From positions 1 through 36,709 of the forward strand of contig NZ_MXQF01000040.1 in assembly GCF_002165575.1 (NCBI RefSeq): a stretch of 36,709 nt of DNA, given 5' to 3'. Every line of letters starts with the position of its first letter. Position 1 is the stretch's first letter. Shown in pieces: positions 31,194 to 36,709 of this stretch. Below the pieces are notes generated by a model. It searched no databases. It was not told the DNA's origin and worked only from the letters and a program-made list of their open reading frames with translations. The position numbers and the translations under genes are program-made. This DNA is from Pseudoalteromonas sp. A601. GTDB taxonomy: Bacteria; Pseudomonadota; Gammaproteobacteria; Enterobacterales; Alteromonadaceae.

Positions 31194-32516
31194 CTACCTT
31201 TGATAATACTGGTTAGCGGGCACTTTAAACTCTGCAACAAATAACATATCGTAATTTTTAAGTGTGAGTGAACCTTGATATTTTTTGGCTATACTGGCGA
31301 CAATAGATAAGCCTAAGCCAGTTCCACTTTCCGTGTTTTGGCGCCAAAAACGGGTGGTCATATTGGCTAAGTTATCAGAGTTTATATGACCGTGATTACA
31401 GATAGTTATTGTTAGTACATCAGCGGTTAAGTCGGCGTTTAAAGTAACTTGTGTATTAGCTGGACTATATTTTAGTGCGTTATCAAGTAAATTACGAAAT
31501 GCTATAGTGAACATAACTGATGGAATGCAGAAGACATCTTGGCCTGCTGTTATATTGTAGTCTAAGCGTGCGGTATTGTAATTGGATTCAGTTACCACTG
31601 CAGTGATTAATGATTCAAGCGACCAAGGCTCTGTAAGCTGCATGGGCGTGTCGGCATCTATCTGAGCGAGTACTAACAAGTTGGTTAAAATAGTATTTAA
31701 CCTTTGTGCACTTTTTTTAGCCTGCGCTAATGCTTTTTGTTGGGTGGTTTCATGGGTTAGTTCTGCCAATTGTATTTGCGCTAAAATACCTGTAAGTGGA
31801 GTTTTTAGTTCATGCGCAGCGTTACTGGTAAAATGCTTTTCACGGCTGATCCCTTCTGCTAAGCGTTCCATTAATGCATTTTGACTATTTATTAGAGGTT
31901 GTAACTCTTTTGACGGCTGCTTTAACCGTATAGGCTCTAAGTCGTGACTGCCGCGTTTTTCCAGTGCGTGAATCAATGAGTTTATTGGCCGTAAACCTCT
32001 ACCTATGGCAAACCACAGCAAGACCAGCGCAACGAAAATAGCTAACGCCGGAGGAATGAGTATGCTAATGAGTAAGTTGTGATAAAGCTCGTCTCGGTTG
32101 GATACTTTATCGGCAATAGTAATTTTATATTGCGGGGTAATTAAGGTAAACGTACGCCACTGTGATTGTTTAGAACTTAAATAGTTAAAGCCTTGGTTTG
32201 AGTTTGTTTTATTTGGGAGTGAGTGGCTGTTACTGCTGGCAATTATTTTGCCTTGTAATGAGCTAATTTGGCAGCTCAGGCCATTTTCTGTGTTTACGCT
32301 GTTAGCGTTTATGAGCCCCGGGAGGTTTTTATTGAGCGTGTCTTTGGGGACATGGGGTAATATATTACTTAACATCATGGCGGTGGATCGCAAACGTTGA
32401 TCAAAGTTAACTTCTAACTTATTGTTTAAACCCGATATCATCCAAACACTGGCTACTACCCAAAACCCTAAAAAAACCGCAGCAACTAAAATCGTTAATC
32501 TTAAACGCAAGCTCAT
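31194..32516 (-). CDS. Two-component sensor histidine kinase (QseC/PmrB type)
   Basis: This 440-residue membrane kinase has TM1 at about 8-28, a periplasmic sensor of about 120 residues containing a single Cys82, TM2 at about 147-172, a HAMP-like linker, and a dimerisation domain with phosphoacceptor His235 in NAAHELKTPL. The ATPase domain has FRNLLDNALKYS (N box) and GTGLGLSIVASIAKKY (G2). Its start overlaps the regulator stop by 4 bases (ATGA), so the pair is co-translated. Divergence from the TlpA-DsbG genes suggests that it senses envelope thiol, metal or sulfur stress; the signal is unknown. Confidence 0.93.
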   Translation of the reverse strand: MSLRLRLTILVAAVFLGFWVVASVWMISGLNNKLEVNFDQRLRSTAMMLSNILPHVPKDTLNKNLPGLINANSVNTENGLSCQISSLQGKIIASSNSHSLPNKTNSNQGFNYLSSKQSQWRTFTLITPQYKITIADKVSNRDELYHNLLISILIPPALAIFVALVLLWFAIGRGLRPINSLIHALEKRGSHDLEPIRLKQPSKELQPLINSQNALMERLAEGISREKHFTSNAAHELKTPLTGILAQIQLAELTHETTQQKALAQAKKSAQRLNTILTNLLVLAQIDADTPMQLTEPWSLESLITAVVTESNYNTARLDYNITAGQDVFCIPSVMFTIAFRNLLDNALKYSPANTQVTLNADLTADVLTITICNHGHINSDNLANMTTRFWRQNTESGTGLGLSIVASIAKKYQGSLTLKNYDMLFVAEFKVPANQYYQR

Positions 32517-33187
32517 GATGGCTTTGTCTCTATTTTTCCGAGCCTAAAACCAAGCCCGCGGATTGTTTCAATTGCCTGTGTGCCTAACTTTTTACGTAAA
32601 TTAAAAATATGTACATTAAGTGCGTTACTCGCCACGTCATCACAGACACCATAAAGCACGTTTTTTAATTGGTTTTGTGTTAATACGCGCTGTGGGTTAT
32701 TTAAAAATGTTTGCAGTAATAGGTCTTCGTTACGTGATAATGAAATTAATACGCCATTTAGTAATGCTTTGTGTTGCTCTAAATCGTATTGCAGCATGCC
32801 GTGATGAATTGTATTACTGAGCCTGTCGCTGGAGCGGCGTTTTAGACTTAATAACCGAGCCTGTAACTCTCTGAGATCGAAAGGTTTTACTAAATAATCG
32901 TCAGCACCTTTTTTTAACCCTGTGATTTTATCATCAATTGTATCGCTGGCTGTAAGAATAAGCACCGGTAGAGAAAAACGCTTACTGCGTAAGCTACAAA
33001 GCCAATCAATGCCATTACCGTCGGGTAGGTTTAAGTCTAAAATACATAAATCAAAGTGACTTGATTCAATATAAGTAGTGGCGGCTTCAAGTGACATAAC
33101 ATGCTCTACAGCTAAACCTTGATGTGCCAAGTAAGTACAAATAGCATCGGCTATCACCTCATCATCTTCTACCAATAATATAAACAT
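32513..33187 (-). CDS. OmpR/PhoB-family response regulator (QseB/PmrA type)
   Basis: This 224-residue protein has a receiver domain with acidic residues Glu7-Asp8-Asp9, phosphoacceptor Asp51 (LCILDLNLPDGNG) and Lys101 (LVKPFDL). A winged-helix DNA-binding domain follows (about 128-220, SRNEDLLLQTFLNNPQRVLT, NVHIFNLRKKLG). It is the partner of the kinase it overlaps. The PmrA-type direct repeat at 33323-33339 in the divergent promoter is its probable target. Confidence 0.93.
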   Translation of the reverse strand: MFILLVEDDEVIADAICTYLAHQGLAVEHVMSLEAATTYIESSHFDLCILDLNLPDGNGIDWLCSLRSKRFSLPVLILTASDTIDDKITGLKKGADDYLVKPFDLRELQARLLSLKRRSSDRLSNTIHHGMLQYDLEQHKALLNGVLISLSRNEDLLLQTFLNNPQRVLTQNQLKNVLYGVCDDVASNALNVHIFNLRKKLGTQAIETIRGLGFRLGKIETKPS

Positions 33188-33322
33188 GCTATCTGCTCTG
33201 CAAAATAAACGCCTGAAACAAAGTTAACTTTGTCTTATTAAAGCCACTAGCATACCTGTTGAAGCCAATTAAAAACAAGCGCTAAGTAAGTACTATGTGT
33301 TTATTTATTATTAATATTTCAT

Positions 33323-33355
33323 CTTAATATTGGCTTAATTAAGTCTTTATATACT
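33323..33355 (+). promoter_or_regulatory. PmrA-type box and -10 in front of the TlpA-DsbG pair
   Basis: CTTAAT-ATTGG-CTTAAT (33323-33339) is exactly the direct-repeat consensus CTTAAT-N5-CTTAAT known for PmrA/QseB-class regulators. TATACT at 33350-33355 is 10 bases further on, so the second half-site overlaps the -35 position, as for activators. The ATG of the TlpA-like gene is at 33392. Confidence 0.65.
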
Positions 33356-33391
33356 ATAGCGGTTAATCATATTTAAAGAAGACTTATAGCT

Positions 33392-34213
33392 ATGTTAAGT
33401 ATTTCTCTCGGACCACTTGTTATTGCGATTTCACAGCTTATTACTTTATTAGGTTTAGGAGTGTTTTTGGGGGTTATTTATTTACAAACTCGTAAGCAGA
33501 CGCAACAAAAAATAATATTAGATAATACATTTAAAGCATTTGTAGTGGGGGTTACCACTGCGCGCTTAATATTTGTTTTGACTATGTGGGATGCCTATCA
33601 AGAAAATTGGTGGCAACTTATTAATATAAGCGATGGCGGCTTTATGCCTGCTTATGGTTGGGTGGCTGGTGCGCTAGTCTTGGCGTTATATACCAGGGGT
33701 AAAAAAGCGGTCATAAAAACCTACTGTATAGCCTCAGTTGTGTCGTTATTTGTCATTATGGTGCCTAGCTTTGCCGTGTTTATTTATAAAGCGGGAGTCG
33801 AACTGCCGCAATCACCAGTACATAATATTCAAGGCCAACAAGTTAACTTACAGACATTTAAAGGTAAGCCTGTAGTAATTAACTTTTGGGCGTCTTGGTG
33901 CCCTCCATGTCGTAAAGAAATGCCAGTATTACAGGCCGCACAAAAAAATAACCCAGATGTGACGTTTGTCTTTGTTAACCAAGGTGAAGATTTATTTACA
34001 GTGCAAAAGTTTATTGCTGCTGAACAGCTCGATTTACAAAATATGTTTTTTGATCAAAGCAGTACTGTTAGTCGTGAGTCGGGTGCAGCAGGGCTGCCAA
34101 CAACGCTGTTTTATAGCCGTGATGGCAAACTAGTGACCAGTCATATGGGGGAGCTTTCGCAAGCGAGCTTACGTCATTACATTCAAGATATAGATCAACA
34201 ATCTGCGCAATAA
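33392..34213 (+). CDS. TlpA-like thiol-disulfide reductase fused to a membrane domain
   Basis: This 273-residue protein starts with a membrane domain of about four hydrophobic segments (about 6-30, 48-66, 87-100, 110-132) reminiscent of the prolipoprotein diacylglyceryl transferase-like region seen in some TlpA proteins (DGGFMPAYGW). A periplasmic thioredoxin domain follows with FWASWCPPCRKEMPVL (Cys170-Cys173) and a cis-Pro loop GLPTTLFY. It would reduce periplasmic disulfides. It is followed after 9 bases by dsbG and controlled from the PmrA-type promoter. No DsbD or CcdA electron donor is nearby. Confidence 0.88.
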   Translation: MLSISLGPLVIAISQLITLLGLGVFLGVIYLQTRKQTQQKIILDNTFKAFVVGVTTARLIFVLTMWDAYQENWWQLINISDGGFMPAYGWVAGALVLALYTRGKKAVIKTYCIASVVSLFVIMVPSFAVFIYKAGVELPQSPVHNIQGQQVNLQTFKGKPVVINFWASWCPPCRKEMPVLQAAQKNNPDVTFVFVNQGEDLFTVQKFIAAEQLDLQNMFFDQSSTVSRESGAAGLPTTLFYSRDGKLVTSHMGELSQASLRHYIQDIDQQSAQ

Positions 34214-34222
34214 GGAATATCC

Positions 34223-34987
34223 ATGAAGTTATTTTTTTTACTCGTGTTTTTATCATTTACTTCGCCTTTAATAGCTGAGCAAAAAACACTCCCCACGCCG
34301 CTCAAGCTATTAACAGCGCAGGGGGCTGAAATAGTTAGTGAGTTTGCGGCACCGGCCAATATGACCGGCTACGTTGCTGACTTTAAAGGGCAAGTCATTA
34401 CTGTATATTTGACCGATGATGACCAGTATTTGTTTACCGGTTCCATGCTGGATGCCAAAGGTAATAATATAGGTGAGCAAGCTGTAAACGACTATACTAC
34501 AGGCCCTAAAGCACAAAAAGATTGGAAAGTATTAGAAAATAGTCATTGGATCCTTGATGGGTCTCCCTCGGCAAAACGAATTGTTTATACGTTTACTGAT
34601 CCAAATTGCCCTTATTGCAGAAAGTTTTGGCAAAATGCTCGACCTTGGGTTGACGCTGGTGATGTACAAATACGTCATATTTTAGTGGGGATTTTAAAGG
34701 CCGATAGTTTAGGGAAAGCTGGAGCTATTATGAATGCAAGCAATCCTGAAGATGTATTAAGAAAGTTTGAAAATAATAGTTTAGCACGAACTCTACAGCC
34801 ACTTAAAAATATGCCTGAGCATATAAACACGCAATTAATGAAAAACCATCAAATAATGATGTCGGTTGGTGCAAGGGCAACACCAGCTACTTTTTATCAT
34901 GATTCGAAAGGTGCTGTAAAAATGCAAATGGGTTTACCGCCAGAGTCATTAATGTCAGAAATTCTCGGACCACTTTTAGTCAAATAA
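34223..34987 (+). CDS. dsbG: Thiol:disulfide interchange protein DsbG-like
   Basis: This 254-residue protein has a signal peptide ending at about Ala18, an N-terminal dimerisation domain (residues 20-100, with MTGYVADFKGQVITVYLT) and a thioredoxin domain with Cys129-Pro-Tyr-Cys132 (TDPNCPYCRKFW). The cis-Pro is in GARATPATFYHD. DsbG-type proteins rescue sulfenylated cysteines and isomerise disulfides, normally kept reduced by DsbD. Together with the TlpA-like gene and the two-component system the layout recalls the dsbG region of Pseudomonas aeruginosa, though without dsbD2. Confidence 0.9.
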   Translation: MKLFFLLVFLSFTSPLIAEQKTLPTPLKLLTAQGAEIVSEFAAPANMTGYVADFKGQVITVYLTDDDQYLFTGSMLDAKGNNIGEQAVNDYTTGPKAQKDWKVLENSHWILDGSPSAKRIVYTFTDPNCPYCRKFWQNARPWVDAGDVQIRHILVGILKADSLGKAGAIMNASNPEDVLRKFENNSLARTLQPLKNMPEHINTQLMKNHQIMMSVGARATPATFYHDSKGAVKMQMGLPPESLMSEILGPLLVK

Positions 34988-35019
34988 ACAACCCCACCAA
35001 CCAAATAGTGTAAGTCTAT

Positions 35020-35051
35020 AAGCAGGTAAAAGTAATTTTATCTGCTTTTTT
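35020..35051 (+). terminator. Rho-independent terminator of the TlpA-DsbG operon
   Basis: AAGCAGGTAAAA-gtaa-TTTTATCTGCTT pairs throughout with one G-T pair and is followed by a run of T (TTTTTTG). It lies 33 bases after the dsbG stop. Confidence 0.85.
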
Positions 35052-35207
35052 GTTGTTGTTCTTATAAGTAGTTTGCGAGCTTGAATTAAGAGATCATTAA
35101 GTTAGTGGTAAGTAAACTCAGCAATAATTTTTGACCAACTATTAATATTATCAATAGCATAGACGCTAAGAATAAAGACGCATAAAACGGAACCATAGAT
35201 AATTATC

Positions 35208-35548
35208 ATGAGTACTTGCAATAATTACCCCTTATCGCGTCTTGCATCAATATTTATAATATCAACGCTTTGTTTATCTGTTGTAAGTGATGTCTTTGCC
35301 GAGCAGCAAGCTCCTGTGAAGAAAGATGATGCAGATATAGAAGTGCGTAGCATTCGCTCCGGTATGGCTGAAAACTTAGGAGTTAAGCACTTATTAACCG
35401 TGATGGCGGTGGGGGCTCGACAGTGAGTATTCGAGGTTTATCGTCAGATCTAACGTATACGCAATTTAACGGTAACTTTATTGCTTCATCTCCGGGTGAG
35501 CCCTCACACCCCATCCCTTTAGGGTGTTTACAGGATAAGCATCAGTAA
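35208..35548 (+). pseudogene. TonB-dependent receptor, N-terminal relic
   Basis: The first frame encodes a signal peptide (to about residue 31, ...VSDVFA-E) and IEVRSIRSGMAENLGVKHL, the typical start of a TonB-receptor plug. After a G-run near 35412 the reading shifts one frame to GSTVSIRGLSSDLTYTQFNG and NFIASSPGEPS, the next conserved plug segment, and then runs into unrelated sequence. Part of the plug, the whole barrel and the frame are lost. The original receptor would have had 700-1000 residues. Confidence 0.75.
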
Positions 35549-35566
35549 CAAGAATCTAATTAATTC

Positions 35567-35914
35567 TTATACTACTTTTTTGTATTCATTTAGACCACCT
35601 GAAATGTATTTCGCATTTACATAACCCATAGACTTGAGGGTGGCCGCCGATAATGCCCCTCGGTTATTAGCATTGCAGTAGCATAATATTTCAGTATTTA
35701 AATCTGGAACCTTAGATTCTATGAGCATTTCCAATTTCCCCCGACTTATATTTAACGAGCCTGTAATATGGCCATTTGCATGTTCATCAGGGTCTCTTAT
35801 ATCAACTGCTATTGCCCCCGATGCAATCAACTTGTTGACCGTATTGGCTTCTACTTTTTCGACTTGAGTTTGGGCTATATTTGCCAAGTTTTGGAATTTT
35901 TCAGTGTATTTCAT
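35567..35914 (-). CDS. Single-domain rhodanese-like protein
   Basis: This 115-residue protein has no signal peptide. It shows rhodanese motifs AIAVDIRDPDEHANGHITGS and an active loop CYCNANNRGA, with Cys80 at the catalytic position and Cys78 just before it, then LKSMGYVNAKYISGG. It probably carries sulfane sulfur as a cysteine persulfide in the cytosol. Its frame is intact, in contrast to the broken YgaP-like rhodanese at 27630. Confidence 0.85.
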   Translation of the reverse strand: MKYTEKFQNLANIAQTQVEKVEANTVNKLIASGAIAVDIRDPDEHANGHITGSLNISRGKLEMLIESKVPDLNTEILCYCNANNRGALSAATLKSMGYVNAKYISGGLNEYKKVV

Positions 35915-36038
35915 AGGTCACCTTTTGGTTATAAAGTAGTAAATTCAGAATATTAGATATGATATTTTTCATAAAGCCTCTCGCTTTTAGTTTTCAGCTG
36001 ACAGCAATACGGTTGATGTGAAACTTATTACATTGGTT

Positions 36039-36545
36039 TTACCTGTTAGTTTTAACGCTTTTGATTAATATTCCACCGAGGTAAAGTGCAACTCCAAAAG
36101 CAACATGAGATACAATTACCTTTGCAATAACAGACATGGGGTTGGGAGTTAAGTAACCGGCAATACCCATTCCCATACCCGGTTGCATGATTAAATAAGG
36201 TATTCCAACGGTAACCATACCTATAATTATTGCAGGTTTGAATGTTGGCTTTTCAAGCCATTTTAATCCAAATACAAGTAGTAAAAGGGCAGCAAATACA
36301 ATACCTATAAAATAATGACCTAACCAGCCAGCTAATAGCTCATAGGGCAGTGCTGGAGATGCTTTTATAGAAGCATGGTAAAACTGTCCATCAAGCATAT
36401 AAAGCATCCACCGGCCTATAAACTCATATTTGGTCAGCGGGGTATCAAATAGGTAATGTCGGCTCCAATTCCAAATATCTAACATCACTGTTGCGAGTGT
36501 ACCTAATATAATTGAATAAAAGCTGAGCTTGACGAGGTATTTCAT
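36039..36545 (-). CDS. DUF2938 family membrane protein
   Basis: This 168-residue protein has four transmembrane segments (about 7-25, 67-92, 100-118, 137-158), with VMLDIWNWSRHY, GRWMLYMLDGQFYH and YLIMQPGMGMGIAG matching DUF2938 in order. GGAG 6 bases before the ATG at 36545 decides the start over a GTG at 36557. The family's role is unknown to me; in other genomes it appears near thiol or sulfur stress genes, and here it lies next to a rhodanese gene. Confidence 0.85.
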   Translation of the reverse strand: MKYLVKLSFYSIILGTLATVMLDIWNWSRHYLFDTPLTKYEFIGRWMLYMLDGQFYHASIKASPALPYELLAGWLGHYFIGIVFAALLLLVFGLKWLEKPTFKPAIIIGMVTVGIPYLIMQPGMGMGIAGYLTPNPMSVIAKVIVSHVAFGVALYLGGILIKSVKTNR

Positions 36546-36561
36546 TTTAATCTCCACAGGG

Positions 36562-36709
36562 TTATATCAAAGGAATGGATACAGATAGACGAACATTTCG
36601 CCCCATTCCTAATGTGTAACCTTTATAAGTATCTAAAAAATTTCGATATGATTTATCAAAAAGGTTATCTATTTTAAGTTCTTGAATTCAAGTATTAAGT
36701 GCAATCATT
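36562..36709 (-). pseudogene. TonB-dependent receptor C-terminus with an internal stop, right edge
   Basis: The minus strand frame reads IQELKIDNLFDKSYRNFLDT and YKGYTLGMGRNVRLSVSIPL before a TAA at 36562, the hallmark last two beta-strands of a TonB-dependent receptor. A TGA at 36690-36688 interrupts the same frame 6 codons from the window edge. The gene is cut by the window, so the rest may lie to the right. It is on the opposite strand to the receptor relic at 35208. Confidence 0.7.

Noticed and set aside
1..36709. CRISPR arrays, tRNA or rRNA genes, complete insertion sequences, prophage genes
   Set aside because: No regularly spaced short repeats, no cloverleaf with a conserved T-arm, no intact transposase with terminal repeats and no phage structural genes were found when reading both strands.

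Overview
The window looks like chromosome of a marine gammaproteobacterium of the Alteromonadales, most likely Pseudoalteromonas or a close relative. The basis is the low G+C, the housekeeping order der-bamB-yfgM-hisS-ispG-rodZ-pilW-rlmN-ndk, and the style of the accessory genes. The genus is inferred from gene order and protein character and is not proven. A conserved core (about 4.6-26.6 kb) lies between two accessory regions.

Region 1 (1-4.1 kb) reads as a stretch of integron gene cassettes without an integrase in view. Four short + strand genes of unknown function, two of them lipoproteins and one a membrane protein, are bounded by attC-type sites. One of these is a long VCR-like attC at 638-763. 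Two near-identical ~0.8 kb direct repeats (1329-2100 and 2784-3590) lie between cassettes. Each carries, on the minus strand, the 3' end of a group II intron: the C-terminal remnant of the reverse transcriptase/maturase and domain V, with domain VI complete only in the second copy. The intron end sits at the R'' core of an attC, the known target of class C-attC introns.

Region 2 (4.1-6.7 kb) holds small chromosomal genes: a probable frameshifted gene, a thioredoxin-fold protein, a DUF4202 protein, a tiny secreted protein and a VOC protein.

Region 3 (6.7-17.4 kb, all minus) is the housekeeping run. Its notable feature is a 667-residue PilW-like lipoprotein with a long Ala/Thr/Ser-rich linker and two C-terminal LysM domains. 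Region 4 (17.7-26.6 kb) has a soluble PAS-PAS chemoreceptor, trhP (tRNA U34 hydroxylation) behind a class II FNR-type promoter, a 30-residue basic protein, an Rnk-like GreA/B-C protein, an EamA transporter, and a GST/dehydrogenase pair flanked by two LysR regulators.

Region 5 (26.6-36.7 kb) is accessory and visibly decaying. A perfect FNR-type promoter at 26648 faces about 470 bp with no gene. A sulfane-sulfur cluster follows: a DsrE-like gene with an in-frame stop, a frameshifted rhodanese-DUF2892 gene, an intact 1-Cys peroxiredoxin, an ETHE1-like persulfide dioxygenase and a DUF3365 c-heme protein. After a CydC-like ABC ATPase relic comes a two-component system divergent from a TlpA-like/DsbG thiol redox pair, with a consensus PmrA-type box in front of that pair. 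The right end holds a single-domain rhodanese and a DUF2938 membrane protein between two TonB-receptor remnants on opposite strands.

No tRNA, rRNA, CRISPR array, integrase or complete insertion sequence was seen.
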